Source of the DNA: Acidobacteriota bacterium
GTDB lineage: Bacteria > Acidobacteriota > Terriglobia > Terriglobales > Acidobacteriaceae
Direction: 5' to 3'
DNA length: 64,000 nt
Assembly (NCBI GenBank): GCA_018268895.1
Contig: JAFDVP010000009.1
Coordinates: 233,757 to 297,756 of the forward strand
Below, piece after piece: positions 6,860 to 16,379 of this stretch. Positions within the stretch are counted from its first letter, which is position 1. Each line of letters opens with the position of its first letter. Made by a program: the position numbers and the translations under genes. The notes under the pieces were generated by a model that was given only the letters and a program-made list of their open reading frames with translations, was not told the origin of the DNA and searched no databases.

Positions 6860-9394
6860 ATGACCAGCTTTGTCCAGGATGTGCGGTTTGCTTTACGGCA
6901 GTTGAAGAAGACCCCTGCGTTTACCGTGACGGTGCTGCTGACGCTGGCGCTGGGGATCGGGGCGAATGCGGCGATCTTTACGCTGGTGAACAGCGTTCTG
7001 CTGCGGAACCTGCCGGTGGTGGACCCGTCGACGCTGGTGCGGGTGGGGGACGACCCGGAGGAGTGCTGTGTTTCTTCGGGGCCGCGTGAGGACGGGCGCT
7101 ATTCCATGTTTTCGACGGAGGCCTATGAGGACATCAGGAAGAGTGCGCCGGAGTTTGAGGAGATCGCGGCGATCCAGGCAGGGTTTACATTCCGTCCGGT
7201 AACGGTGAGGAGCGACGGGCCGGACACGCTGGCGAAGTCCGCGATGGGGGAGTATGTCTCGGGCAACTACTTCCGCACCTTTGGGCTGAGACCGTATGTG
7301 GGGCGGCTGTTTACGGATGCGGATGATGTGAAGGGCGCTCCGATGACTGCGGTCATCAGCTATGAGGCCTGGCAGAGAGACTTTGGCGGCGATCCGAGGG
7401 TTGTAGGCGACACGTTCTGGGTGAATACGAAGCCGGTGACGGTGGTGGGTGTGGCGCCGAAGGGATTCTATGGCGACCGGCTGGTGTCGACACCGCCGGA
7501 CTATTATCTGCCGATCGAGACCATGGAACCGATCATGGGCGTTCCCTATGTTCATGACCGGTACACGCGGTGGTTGTACATCGTCGGTCGGGTGAAGCCG
7601 GGGACGGCGATGGCTTCATCGCAGGAGAAGCTGAATGCGGTATTTCGGCAGTCTCTGATAAAGACGAGGGACGATTTTGGAGGAGAGCGTGGAAAGACGC
7701 TGCTGATGCGGGCGCATGTGGTGCTGACGCCTGCCGGCGCGGGGATTCAGTGGATGCAGCAGCAGTATGGCGAGCATCTGCGCCTGCTGACGTGGATAGC
7801 AGCTCTGGTGCTGCTGGTGGCGTGCGCGAACATAGCGAACCTGCTGCTGGTGCGAGGCATGGCGCGCAAGGTAGAGATGTCGCTGCGCGCTGCGATGGGA
7901 GCGGGCCGTGGGAGGATCGTTCGGCAACTGTTGACGGAGAGTGTGCTGCTCTCGGGGCTGGGTGGTTTGCTGGGGCTGGCGGTGGCCTATGGCGGGACGC
8001 GGATGCTGCTGGGACTGGCGTTCCCGGGAGAGCAGGGAGTCCCGATCGAGGCGAGTCCTTCGTGGCAGGTGATCGGCTTTGCGTTTGGGCTGAGCGTGGT
8101 GACGGGTGTGCTGTTTGGGGTCGCTCCGGCGTGGATGGCCTCTCACGCGCAGCCGGCGGATGTACTTCGGAGTGGTGCAAGGACGACGACGAGCGGCGCT
8201 ACAAAACTGCAGAAGGCGCTGGTGGTGTTGCAGGCCGGGTTGTCGTTTGTGCTGCTGGTGGGTGCGGGGCTGTTTGCGCAGAGCCTGAGGAAGCTGGAGT
8301 CGACGGACATGAAGCTGGACTCGCGGAACCGGTATATCGTGCACATCAATCCGCAGGCAGCCGGCTATACGCAGACGCAACTGGAGGCGCTGTATCGAGA
8401 GATCGAGGAGAGGTTTCACTCGATTGCCGGAGTGGTGAAGGTTGGGATTACCAGCTATACGCCTATGGAGGACAACAACAACGGCTGGGGATGGCAGGTG
8501 CAGGGGATGCCGAAGGTGAGCCATGCAGCTTCGTTCCTGAGGGTCAATCCGGAGTACTTCGATTCGGTAGGAACGAAGGTGCTGATGGGACGTGGCATCG
8601 GGATCGGGGACACTCCGACGGCACCGATGGTGGCGGTGGTGAACCAGGCGTTTGCGAAGAAGTTTTTTGGAGACGGCAATCCTATTGGAAGACGAATCGG
8701 CACAGGCGATACACATGCAGGGGATTTCGAGATCGTCGGCGTGGTTGAAGATACGGTCTACACGAGCGTGCGCTGGACGGATCATCTAATGGTCTTTGTT
8801 CCAACGATGCAACGGCCTGCGAGCTCTGGTCCCATTGAGAAGGACCTGAATGTGTATGCCGGAGCGATCGTGCTGCAGACTGACCGGCCGATGAGCGAAC
8901 TGGAGATGACTGCGCGAAGGGCGCTGGCGGGGATCAATCCGAACCTGACGGTGGTCAAGTTTCAGACGTTCGATGAGCAGATCGCCGGTCGATTTACGGA
9001 AGAGAGGCTACTGTCTCGTCTGACGATGATGTTTGGCGGGTTGGCTCTACTGTTGGCGGCGATTGGGCTGTATGGCGTTACCGCCTACTCGGTCGTGCGG
9101 CGGACGCAGGAGATTGGAATACGCATGGCTCTGGGTGCGGACCGCGCTGGTGTGGTGGCGATGATTCTGCGCGGCGCAATGGCGCAGGCGGCGATCGGGC
9201 TGGCGATGGGGATTCCGGTGGCTGTGCTGTGCGTGAGGTTTGTGAAGTCGCAGTTGTATCAGGTGACGAAGGTGGACGCGGGGGTGCTCGTGGCCGCACT
9301 GGTAGTGCTGGGGCTGGCGGCAGGTGTGGCGGGGTTGATCCCGGCGAAGCGGGCGGCGTCGATCGACCCGATGGAGGCGCTGAGGGCAGAGTAG
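6860..9394 (+). CDS. ADOP-type ABC transporter permease (MacB/FtsX-like, acidobacterial orphan permease)
   Basis: This 844-residue membrane protein begins with FVQDVRFALRQLKKTPAFT followed by a first membrane helix (VTVLLTLALGIGANAAIF), the standard start of ADOP permeases. A MacB-type periplasmic domain follows, then helices near LLTWIAALVLLVACANIANLLLV. A duplicated second half contains another periplasmic domain and the C-terminal FtsX-like helices (LTMMFGGLALLLAAIGLYGVTAYSVVRRTQEIGIRMALGA). No ATPase gene is adjacent, as is usual for this 'orphan' family; the exported substrate is unknown. GGAGG 9 nt before the ATG at 6860 supports this start over an upstream in-frame ATG at 6782. Confidence 0.92.
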   Translation: MTSFVQDVRFALRQLKKTPAFTVTVLLTLALGIGANAAIFTLVNSVLLRNLPVVDPSTLVRVGDDPEECCVSSGPREDGRYSMFSTEAYEDIRKSAPEFEEIAAIQAGFTFRPVTVRSDGPDTLAKSAMGEYVSGNYFRTFGLRPYVGRLFTDADDVKGAPMTAVISYEAWQRDFGGDPRVVGDTFWVNTKPVTVVGVAPKGFYGDRLVSTPPDYYLPIETMEPIMGVPYVHDRYTRWLYIVGRVKPGTAMASSQEKLNAVFRQSLIKTRDDFGGERGKTLLMRAHVVLTPAGAGIQWMQQQYGEHLRLLTWIAALVLLVACANIANLLLVRGMARKVEMSLRAAMGAGRGRIVRQLLTESVLLSGLGGLLGLAVAYGGTRMLLGLAFPGEQGVPIEASPSWQVIGFAFGLSVVTGVLFGVAPAWMASHAQPADVLRSGARTTTSGATKLQKALVVLQAGLSFVLLVGAGLFAQSLRKLESTDMKLDSRNRYIVHINPQAAGYTQTQLEALYREIEERFHSIAGVVKVGITSYTPMEDNNNGWGWQVQGMPKVSHAASFLRVNPEYFDSVGTKVLMGRGIGIGDTPTAPMVAVVNQAFAKKFFGDGNPIGRRIGTGDTHAGDFEIVGVVEDTVYTSVRWTDHLMVFVPTMQRPASSGPIEKDLNVYAGAIVLQTDRPMSELEMTARRALAGINPNLTVVKFQTFDEQIAGRFTEERLLSRLTMMFGGLALLLAAIGLYGVTAYSVVRRTQEIGIRMALGADRAGVVAMILRGAMAQAAIGLAMGIPVAVLCVRFVKSQLYQVTKVDAGVLVAALVVLGLAAGVAGLIPAKRAASIDPMEALRAE

Positions 9395-9469
9395 AGTTTT
9401 CCGCGTTGGCGGGCTGGATTCGCACAGGCGGGGGCATCGGCTGGATGCGCGATACTAGAGTGACGAGCG

Positions 9470-10228
9470 ATGGCCGATATTTGTCCGATATGCGAAGGCG
9501 CTGGGCTGCGGGTGGTGGAGCGCGAGGGCCGGCGGGTTGCCGAGGATTGCGTCTGCCGCGTCCAGGAGCGGGCCGCACGGAGGTTGAAGCGTGCCGCCGT
9601 GCCGCGGCGGTACGAGCACTGCACGCTGGAGAGCTACGAGACGGGCTTTCCGTCGTCGCACCGCTCACAGGGCGCGGCGTTGATGCGAGCGCGTAAGTTT
9701 GTCGAGAGTTATCCTCTGGAGACGGACGGCACGGGGTTGCTGCTGACGGGATCGATCGGCGTGGGCAAGACGCATCTGGCGACGGGGATCCTGCAGGCGC
9801 TGGTGGTCGAGCGCGGCGCTGTGGGTTTGTTCTACGACTACCGCGACCTGCTCAAGCAGGTGCAGAACAGCTACAACGCGCAGGTGCGGGAGACGGAGAT
9901 GGAGATCCTGCGCCCGGTGTTTGAGGCCGAGGTGCTGGTGCTCGACGAACTGGGTGCCGCCAAGCCAACCGACTGGGTGTGGGACACGGTGGCGCACATC
10001 CTGAACACGCGCTACAACGACCGCCGCACGACGATCATTACGACCAACTATGCGAACCTTCCCCCGCTGGCGGCTGGCGGTGGTGAGTCATCCGGCAGGC
10101 TGCGCGAGGAGACGCTGGGCGACCGCATTGGTGAGCGCATGAGGTCGAGGTTGCAGGAGATGTGCGTGGTGGTGGAGATGAAGGGCGAGGACTTTCGCCA
10201 GAAGGTCAAGCGCGCGAGCTTCGCGTGA
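9470..10228 (+). CDS. DnaC/IstB-like AAA+ ATPase with N-terminal zinc-finger-like Cys cluster
   Basis: This 252-residue protein belongs to the helicase-loader-like group. It has an N-terminal CPICEGAG...CVC cluster, Walker A GSIGVGKTH (about residues 93-101), Walker B VLVLDELG and a sensor region TTIITTNY. The C-terminal DRIGERMRSRLQEMC carries the arginine-finger region typical of DnaC/DnaI/IstB. No transposase (IstA) or helicase gene is adjacent, so a chromosomal DnaC-like loader is more likely than an IS21 helper. The start is 75 bases after the ADOP stop. Confidence 0.85.
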   Translation: MADICPICEGAGLRVVEREGRRVAEDCVCRVQERAARRLKRAAVPRRYEHCTLESYETGFPSSHRSQGAALMRARKFVESYPLETDGTGLLLTGSIGVGKTHLATGILQALVVERGAVGLFYDYRDLLKQVQNSYNAQVRETEMEILRPVFEAEVLVLDELGAAKPTDWVWDTVAHILNTRYNDRRTTIITTNYANLPPLAAGGGESSGRLREETLGDRIGERMRSRLQEMCVVVEMKGEDFRQKVKRASFA

Positions 10229-10263
10229 GGGCTGCTCGATGGCCCTTTCTTTCGTGCCTTCTC

Positions 10264-10384
10264 GACACGGCTGTAGCTGTGCCGTGGAGCTATAGAGCGG
10301 GCCTTCAGCCCTTCGCGGTACTGAACTGCACGTACCTAGGCCTACGGCCTAGGCTGGTATGGTACGGGCCCTTCGGCCCTTGAT
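10264..10384. repeat. Cluster of four short palindromes (family 2-like)
   Basis: Consecutive hairpins follow the DnaC-like gene: an imperfect one at 10266-10286 (CACGGCTGTAGCTGTGCCGTG), GGGCCTTCAGCCC near 10300, the perfect CCTAGGCCTACGGCCTAGG at 10335-10353, and GGGCCCTTCGGCCCTT at 10366-10381. They resemble the palindromes at 37135 and 39599. One may act as a terminator. Confidence 0.65.
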
Positions 10385-10429
10385 AGCTGTCCTCTGACGG
10401 CCGTCATCGTCGCTTTATAGAAAACAGGT

Positions 10430-10804
10430 TTAGTGGTCTTTCTTCAGTTCAACGACGACTACGACGACAGGTTTTTTGCCGACGTTGACATCGGTGTGCG
10501 TGGTGCCGGGCGCGTTGACGGGGAGCCAGTAGGCTTTGCCCGCCTCCCAGACGTGGTGTTCGGTGGGGCCGTTCTGCTGGACGACGTCGATGGTTCCTCC
10601 CTCGATGGGGATGATGACGCGGCCGTGGTCGTGATGGTGCGGAGGCAGTGGGGTGCCGGGCGCGATGACCGATTTCCACACTTTGACATCGTCGTTCTCG
10701 AACTGGGGAAAGCGCTGAGTTACGGTTTGCTGGGCAGCGAGGATGCCGAGCGCGGCGAGAGGCAGGGTAGCGGCGAGGGCAAGGGTCCACGAGCGAAGGG
10801 TCAT
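10430..10804 (-). CDS. Secreted single-domain cupin-like protein
   Basis: This 124-residue protein has a signal peptide (SWTLALAATLPLAALGILAAQQ) and one small beta-barrel domain. The cupin motif 1 equivalent is PPHHHDHGRVIIPIEGG, with His ligands and Glu, and motif 2 lies around PVNAPGTTHTDVNVG. It could bind a metal and a small ligand outside the cytoplasm. It is divergent from the PLP decarboxylase with 53 bases between starts, so they may share a regulatory region, but no operator was identified. Confidence 0.8.
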   Translation of the reverse strand: MTLRSWTLALAATLPLAALGILAAQQTVTQRFPQFENDDVKVWKSVIAPGTPLPPHHHDHGRVIIPIEGGTIDVVQQNGPTEHHVWEAGKAYWLPVNAPGTTHTDVNVGKKPVVVVVVELKKDH

Positions 10805-10857
10805 GCGGAGGTCTCCTTCTGGTGTTTACGGTGGGAGAATGATACCGGGAGATACTG

Positions 10858-12333
10858 ATGGCCGAACGAAAAGGTATGCAGATGGAGCGGACGCTGGACC
10901 CCGTGACTGGGGAGGGGTGGGCGGAGATGCGCGCTCTGGCGCACAGGATGGTGGATGGGGCCTTCGACCATATCGCGGGGCGAAGGGAGCAGCCGGTGTG
11001 GCAGAGGCCTTCGGATGCGGCGAGGGCGGTCATCGCGGGGGAGGCAGTTCCACGAACCGGCGAGGGCGCGGCGGCTGCGTATGAGAGCTTTCTCGGCAAT
11101 GTTCTGCCGTATGCCATCGGCAATACGCATCCGCGCTTCTGGGGATGGGTGATGGGTGGCGGCGATGGGGTGGGCATGATGGCCGAGATGCTGGCCGCGG
11201 CGATGAATCCGAATGTGGGAGGGTTCGATGACTCGGCCACGCTGGTGGAGGAGCAGGTGGTGCGGTGGATGGCGGAGCTGATGGGGATGCCCGCGGGAAC
11301 GAGCGGCGTGCTGATGAGCGGTGGTACGATGGCGAACCTGATCGGGCTGAATGTGGGCCGGTTTGCCAGGGCCGGGTTTGATGTGCGCGGCGAGGGGATG
11401 CGTGGCGGGGCCGAGCTGCGTGTGTACTGCTCGACCGAGACGCATAGCTGGCTGAAGAAGTCGATGGAGCTGATGGGGATGGGACGCGCGAGCCTGTGCG
11501 CGGTTGGCGTGGATGCGGGGTTCCGCATGAAGGTGGACGAGCTGAAGGTCGCGATTGCAGCCGACCGCGCGGCGGGGCGGAAACCCCTTTGCATAGTGGC
11601 GACGGCGGGTACGGTGAACACAGGCGCGGTGGACGACCTGATGGCGATTGCGGATGTGTGCGAGGCCGAAGGGATGTGGTTCCACGTCGACGGGGCCTTT
11701 GGCGCGCCGGCGTACTGGTCGGAGAGGCTGCGGCCGATCGTGCGTGGGATGGAGCGGGCGGATTCGCTGGCCTTCGATCTGCACAAGTGGGGATACATGC
11801 CTTACGACATTGGCTGCGTGCTGGTGCGGGATGCGGAGGCGCACAAGGCGGCGTTCGCTTCGGGAGCGAGCTATCTGACGGCGATGGACCGCGGGCCGGT
11901 TGCGGGCGGGCTGTTATTTGCCGATCGCAACATCGAGTTGTCGCGCGGCTTCAGGGCGCTGAAGGCGTGGATGACACTGAAGGCGCATGGTGTGGATGCG
12001 CTGGTGGCGCTGATCGAGCAGAACGTAGAGCAGGCGCGATATCTCGCGCAGATGGTGGAGCGTTCGGAGGTGCTGGAGCTTGTGGCGGAGGCTCCGCTGA
12101 ACCTCGTGTGCTTCCGGTATCGCGGCGCGAGCGATGACGAGAACAAGGAGATTCTGATGCGCTTGCAGGAGAGCGGGCTCGCGGTGCCTTCGGGGACCAT
12201 GATCGGAGGCAGGTTCGCGATTCGGGTGGCGAATACGAACCATCGCACGCGGCGGGATGACTTCGATCTGCTGGTGGAGGCGGTGGAGAGGATTGGTGCG
12301 GAGGTTGTGGCGGCGCGGTGGGAGAGTTCTTGA
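10858..12333 (+). CDS. Group II pyridoxal-phosphate-dependent decarboxylase
   Basis: This 491-residue enzyme is of the aromatic-L-amino-acid/glutamate decarboxylase fold family. Family features include HPRFWGWVMGGG near the N-terminus, VLMSGGTMANLIGL, the cofactor-contacting His in STETHSWLKK, Asp in WFHVDGAFGA, and the Schiff-base Lys in SLAFDLHKWGYMPYD. Substrate specificity (aromatic amino acid, glutamate or cysteine sulfinate) cannot be told from motifs alone. GGGAG lies 7 nt before the ATG. Confidence 0.9.
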   Translation: MAERKGMQMERTLDPVTGEGWAEMRALAHRMVDGAFDHIAGRREQPVWQRPSDAARAVIAGEAVPRTGEGAAAAYESFLGNVLPYAIGNTHPRFWGWVMGGGDGVGMMAEMLAAAMNPNVGGFDDSATLVEEQVVRWMAELMGMPAGTSGVLMSGGTMANLIGLNVGRFARAGFDVRGEGMRGGAELRVYCSTETHSWLKKSMELMGMGRASLCAVGVDAGFRMKVDELKVAIAADRAAGRKPLCIVATAGTVNTGAVDDLMAIADVCEAEGMWFHVDGAFGAPAYWSERLRPIVRGMERADSLAFDLHKWGYMPYDIGCVLVRDAEAHKAAFASGASYLTAMDRGPVAGGLLFADRNIELSRGFRALKAWMTLKAHGVDALVALIEQNVEQARYLAQMVERSEVLELVAEAPLNLVCFRYRGASDDENKEILMRLQESGLAVPSGTMIGGRFAIRVANTNHRTRRDDFDLLVEAVERIGAEVVAARWESS

Positions 12334-12342
12334 AATGTTAGT

Positions 12343-12677
12343 CTAGATCATCGTGCTATGTGATTGCGGAGACTTCTCGCAGAAGAGATGCTCGTCGGCG
12401 CGGAGCGCAGCGAATCGCCCGTGGGCCGTGCAGATCGTTAGGTGAGGCGATCCAGACGGCCTCCATCTCGGGCTGCTCGAGTAGTTTCTGATAAGACAGC
12501 TGGTAGAGTGATTCCGGCAGACCGAGCGCTCGCAGTAGCGAGGTACGCTCCTGATTACGGCTATAGCCCTGCGACGATTTGAACATCCGCTCGCTTGAGG
12601 AGCTGTACTTCACCGATCCATCCAGGGCCAACGAACCCTATGGTGAGCTTTTCCTTCAGGGCACACACTCTCTTCAA
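12343..12677 (-). pseudogene. Degraded Gfo/Idh/MocA-family oxidoreductase fragment
   Basis: Three reading frames in turn give family pieces: a Rossmann start KLTIGFVGPGWIGEVQLLKR then a stop, next SYQKLLEQPEMEAVWIASPNDLHGPRAI, then ALRADEHLFCEKS. This is the order of the first ~100 residues of a Gfo/Idh/MocA dehydrogenase (normally 330-450), so at least two frameshifts and loss of the C-terminal domain are indicated. It lies directly downstream of an intact oxidoreductase of the same superfamily on the same strand. It fills most of the stretch between 12334 and 12719. Confidence 0.7.
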
Positions 12678-12719
12678 TGGCCGGAGACCAGGTCCTTGCT
12701 AACGGCTGTTGCTGGAGGC

Positions 12720-14045
12720 TTATCCGACAGTTGGTTCCCATCCGTGCTGGTAGTCGCGGCTCCAGAGCTTCATGGCTTCGGCGTCACCGTTGACGTGGCC
12801 TGTGGCTGTGTCGATGGCCAGCTCGCGGCCGACAAAGTAGGAGATGTTGGCCAACTGGAGTGCGGTGATGGAGATGTTGATCTCCTGTATCGGAGAGTGC
12901 AGCTTCTCGCCTGTGCGGACGGCGGCGATCAGGTTGGCGAAGTGGACGTTGGTCATCTCGTCCTGACTGAGCAGGTCGCTGCTGCTGGCGGCTGACTTGT
13001 CGACGTGATACTCGTCGGTCTTATTGCCTTTCCAGTCGTAGACCTCGTAGCCGTCGTGGGCCAGCAGGACGGAGCCCTCGGTACCCTGGATGAGAGCGCC
13101 GCGATCGCGGCCGTAGACCTTCATGCCCTGGTCGCTTCTGCCGTCCCAGCAGATCATCTTGTCGGCAAAGCGGAAGCTGACGTTGAGTGTGTCGTAGAAC
13201 TCCCAATCGTCGTGGAACTGATAGCGGCCACCCATGGCGACGACGCGCTCCGGCATGCCGACGCCAAGAGCCCAGCGGCAGACGTCGGTCTCATGCGTGC
13301 CGTTGTTGAGTGCCTCGCCGGTGCCGTAGCGACGGAGCCAGTGCCAGTTGTAGGGATGGATGTTGTCCTTGTAGGCAGAGCGCGGCGCGGGGCCCTGCCA
13401 TAGCTCCCAGTCCAGTTCCGCGGGAACAGGAACTACTTTGCCGATGCCCATGGTGGGGCGCGTATTCGCGTACCAGGCCTTGGCGAGATAGGCGCGGCCG
13501 ATAAAGCCGTTGTGAATCTTCTCGATCATCCTGCTCTCATGCGCGGAGGAGCGATGCTGATTGCCGACCTGCACGAGCTTGCCGTACTTTCTTTGCGCTG
13601 CGATCAGCAGCTCGCCTTCGCGCGGATTGTGGCTGGAGGGCTTCTCGACGTAGACGTGTTTGCCGGCTTTGAGGGCACGGATCGCCATGGGAGCATGCCA
13701 ATGGTCTGGCGTGGCGATGGTGACCACGTCCACATCTTTGGCGGCCAAAACTTCGCGGAAGTCTTTCGATGTGGCGGGAGTGTAGCCGAGAGTCTTCGTG
13801 GCCTTTGCGGTAAAGCGGGCGAGGTTGCGGCTGTCGACGTCGCAGAGGTGCGTGATATGCGAGCTTGCGGTGTTTGCGTTCAATCCAGCCAGGTGCGCCA
13901 GGGCCCGTGAGTTGGTGCCGATGATGGCAAAGTTGATGCGGTCGTTCGCTCCGAGGATGCGGGCGTAGCTCTTTGCGGTAGAGAGCAGCGGGGAGTTTGC
14001 CGCGGTTAGGAGCATTCCATTCAAAAAAGTCCTTCTTGAGATCAC
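12720..14045 (-). CDS. Tat-exported Gfo/Idh/MocA-family oxidoreductase
   Basis: This 441-residue protein begins with a twin-Arg-type signal (MISRRTFLNGMLLTAA). An NAD(P)-binding domain follows (NFAIIGTNSRALAHL, HLCDVDSRN, VVTIATPDHWHAPMAIRALKAGKHVYVEKP), then the C-terminal domain with YNWHWLRRYGTGEALNNGTHETDVCRWAL. Exported family members often oxidise or reduce glycosides at C3. A LacI-type operator (14124-14137) sits 79 bases before the start, behind the lacI-family gene, so it is probably part of the amino-sugar regulon. The exact substrate is unknown. Confidence 0.9.
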   Translation of the reverse strand: MISRRTFLNGMLLTAANSPLLSTAKSYARILGANDRINFAIIGTNSRALAHLAGLNANTASSHITHLCDVDSRNLARFTAKATKTLGYTPATSKDFREVLAAKDVDVVTIATPDHWHAPMAIRALKAGKHVYVEKPSSHNPREGELLIAAQRKYGKLVQVGNQHRSSAHESRMIEKIHNGFIGRAYLAKAWYANTRPTMGIGKVVPVPAELDWELWQGPAPRSAYKDNIHPYNWHWLRRYGTGEALNNGTHETDVCRWALGVGMPERVVAMGGRYQFHDDWEFYDTLNVSFRFADKMICWDGRSDQGMKVYGRDRGALIQGTEGSVLLAHDGYEVYDWKGNKTDEYHVDKSAASSSDLLSQDEMTNVHFANLIAAVRTGEKLHSPIQEINISITALQLANISYFVGRELAIDTATGHVNGDAEAMKLWSRDYQHGWEPTVG

Positions 14046-14123
14046 CGAATCCTCCGGGAGACGAACAGGCGCTTCGACGTAGTGGACGAGCGGGCGTGGC
14101 GCCTAGTGTATTGAACTGTACGA

Positions 14124-14137
14124 TGCAACCGCTTGCA
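14124..14137. promoter_or_regulatory. Predicted LacI-family operator TGCAACCGCTTGCA
   Basis: A 14-bp site with TGCAA/TTGCA half-sites, located between the LacI gene and the oxidoreductase it precedes. Four more sites of the same form occur before other genes of the island. Confidence 0.65.
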
Positions 14138-14178
14138 ATGTCAATGTACGAGGGGTTTTTGGTGCTAAATCGATGCAA

Positions 14179-15183
14179 TCAGGAGCGCGCGGGGCCGGTG
14201 GTGCCGCGTGTGACCAGCCAGGTGTCGAGGACGCAGCGAACCTCGCCGCGTCTTCCTGTCTGCAGGGTGCTTAGCAACAGATCGGCGGCCATTCTTCCGG
14301 CTTCGTCGCACCGCGCGGAGACGCTTGTGAGCGCGGGATACGTGGAAGCGCCCAAGACGTCGTCGCAGCCGATGACGCTGAAGTCGCGGGGAACGACGAT
14401 GCCTTTTTGCGCGAGTCCGGCGAGAAGGCCGTGGGCCACGAAGTCATCGAAGGCGATCACGGCTGTAGTGTTTTTCAGGGCGAGGATCTGGCTGGTGATC
14501 TCTCTGCCTGCATCGAAGCTGGGGTGTCCGGCAGGAAGGCATTTGAGGCGAAGCTTGTGCTTGGCCGAGGCCTTTTCCACCACCTGCTGCCGCTGCTGAT
14601 TGGACCATGAGGCCTCCGGGCCACCGATGTACACGATGTTCTTGTGGCCGAGGTGCGCAAGGTGAGAGACGGCAGCTCCGATGCCAACGACGGGGTCGAT
14701 CAGTACGCGTGGGAGTCCTGACGTATCGCGATTAATAAGGACGACGGTCTGGCGCTGTGCCAACTCCAGGATCTTTTTGTTCTGCATACGCGATGAGGCG
14801 AGGATGAACCCTTCGACCTGCATCATGAGCTTGTTGACGAGACGCAGTTCGCGCGCGGGGTCCTCGTCGGAGTCGCCGAGGAAGACGCTGTAGCCTGCGG
14901 CGTCGGCTGTTGCCTGTGCGGCGCGCAACAGCGGAGGGAAGAATGGGTTTGCGATATCCGGAACCACAATAGCGACGTTGCCCTGGCGACCCGTGCTGAG
15001 CGCACGTGCGGCGGGGTTGGGCTGATAGCCAAGCTGCTCGGCGAGACGACGAACCAGTGTAACGGTCTCTGCCCGCAGCATCTCCGGGCGGCTGAAGGCG
15101 CGCGAGACAGTTGCTGTAGAAACTCCCGCCGCCTTCGCCACATCGCTGATGGTCGGAGCGGCAAGAGATTTGTTCGTGGACAT
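14179..15183 (-). CDS. LacI-family transcriptional regulator
   Basis: This 334-residue protein has the LacI helix-turn-helix and hinge (PTISDVAKAAGVSTATVSRAFSRP... GYQPNPAARALSTG) at residues 10-66, followed by a periplasmic-binding-like effector domain (NVAIVVPDIANPFFPPLLRAAQ, FILASSRM, VLINRD, AFDDFVAHGLLAGL, GCDDV). It is the only LacI gene in the island and lies beside the operators, so it is the likely repressor of the amino-sugar genes. The effector is inferred to be an amino-sugar derivative. No operator of the shared type was found before its own start. Confidence 0.93.
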   Translation of the reverse strand: MSTNKSLAAPTISDVAKAAGVSTATVSRAFSRPEMLRAETVTLVRRLAEQLGYQPNPAARALSTGRQGNVAIVVPDIANPFFPPLLRAAQATADAAGYSVFLGDSDEDPARELRLVNKLMMQVEGFILASSRMQNKKILELAQRQTVVLINRDTSGLPRVLIDPVVGIGAAVSHLAHLGHKNIVYIGGPEASWSNQQRQQVVEKASAKHKLRLKCLPAGHPSFDAGREITSQILALKNTTAVIAFDDFVAHGLLAGLAQKGIVVPRDFSVIGCDDVLGASTYPALTSVSARCDEAGRMAADLLLSTLQTGRRGEVRCVLDTWLVTRGTTGPARS

Positions 15184-15278
15184 AAGTTACAGTCTATGCG
15201 CGTCCATGTTCGATTGAAAACGAGATACGAAGCATAGCGCGCGGGTTGTTCCGGCTTCTGAAACTGTTATGAGCCTTG

Positions 15279-16208
15279 TCACGCCTTACCGTAGTTCTTG
15301 TCGATCAGCTGCTGCAGGTAGGTCTTTGAGGCGAGGATGTCGGCGATCTGCTGTGGGCCGGAGATTTCGCGTTCGATGGTGATGGTGCGGGTGTAGTTGA
15401 CGGCCTTGAACCTGCGGAACAGCTCGGCGAAGTCGACGCGGCCTTTGCCGATTGGTACTTCCTCACCCAGCTGGTGCGGATTGGTGGGGAAGAGCCCGTC
15501 CTTCATATGCGTGCCGCGAACGTATTTGCCGAAGACGTCCATGGCGTCGACGGGATTGCCCTTGCCGTAGAGGATGAGGTTCGCCGTATCGAGGTTGACG
15601 AAGAAGTTGCCAGTGCCGACGTCGAGGATGGTGCGCAGCAGTGTGATGGGGGTCTCTTCGCCGGTCTCGGCGAGCAGCATGATGCCTTTGGGCTTGCAGT
15701 GCTCGGTGATCTCGCGGATTGAGGTGACGGCTGTGGCATAGAGCGGATCGTTGGGATCCTCGGGGATGAAGCCGAGATGCGTGTGGATGGCATCGACGCC
15801 GCAGGCGTTGGCGAAGTCGGCGGCGAGCTTGAGCTGCTCGATGCGCTGACGGCGATAGGCAGGCGGCACGATGCCGATGGTTGCAGGGCCGTGGTCGAAG
15901 TCGAAGACGCGCCGGCCGGGGTTGTGCTCGCTCAAGGCCGAGACCTGCACATCATACTTTTTCAGCGCTGCGAGCAGAGGCTTCACCTGGGCCATGCTCA
16001 ATTCGTCGAAGAAGATCTGGCAGGTTGGGATGCCCAGGTCGTGGACGCGCTTGATTGTCTCTTCCGGCGTACCCCCCTTGCCGACTTTTACTACCAGGCC
16101 AAGGCGCGGTATGCCGGAGCTGGTTGGAAGCGCCGCGGATGGAAGGGCAGTCCTCGCGAGGGCGGTACCGGCAAGCTGGAGAAAGAGGCGTCGATCCACG
16201 ATGGCCAT
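15279..16208 (-). CDS. Exported sugar-phosphate-isomerase/epimerase-like TIM-barrel protein
   Basis: This 309-residue protein has a Tat-like N-terminus (DRRLFLQLAGTALARTAL) and an AP-endonuclease-2/xylose-isomerase-like barrel. Metal-ligand-bearing strands include DAIHTHLGFIPED, IMLLAETGEET, FFVNLDTANLILYG, YVRGTHMKDGLFP and TITIEREIS. Exported members of this superfamily occur with Gfo/Idh/MocA enzymes in 3-keto-sugar chemistry; that link is an inference. The start lies 55 bases from operator 16263-16276, which it shares with the divergent gene at 16380. Confidence 0.88.
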   Translation of the reverse strand: MAIVDRRLFLQLAGTALARTALPSAALPTSSGIPRLGLVVKVGKGGTPEETIKRVHDLGIPTCQIFFDELSMAQVKPLLAALKKYDVQVSALSEHNPGRRVFDFDHGPATIGIVPPAYRRQRIEQLKLAADFANACGVDAIHTHLGFIPEDPNDPLYATAVTSIREITEHCKPKGIMLLAETGEETPITLLRTILDVGTGNFFVNLDTANLILYGKGNPVDAMDVFGKYVRGTHMKDGLFPTNPHQLGEEVPIGKGRVDFAELFRRFKAVNYTRTITIEREISGPQQIADILASKTYLQQLIDKNYGKA

Positions 16209-16262
16209 GTTGGAGATGTTCTCCTGACGATAGTTGAATTGCGAATGGAGAGAAGCATATCA

Positions 16263-16276
16263 TGCAATCGGTTGCA
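16263..16276. promoter_or_regulatory. Predicted LacI-family operator TGCAATCGGTTGCA
   Basis: A site of the form TGCAAnCGnTTGCA between two divergent isomerase-like genes, placed to control one or both. Confidence 0.65.
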
Positions 16277-16379
16277 ACGGGCAATGTGAACTGATATTGT
16301 TGGGCTCCACACTGTTCCTTGCCCTGGTTCTGCCGCGTGACTGTTTGTATTCCAGACCGACCTCATGGAGGAGAAAAGA

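Noticed and set aside
10264..10384. CRISPR-like array
   Set aside because: The repeats are different palindromes of unequal spacing with no constant repeat/spacer pattern and no cas genes.
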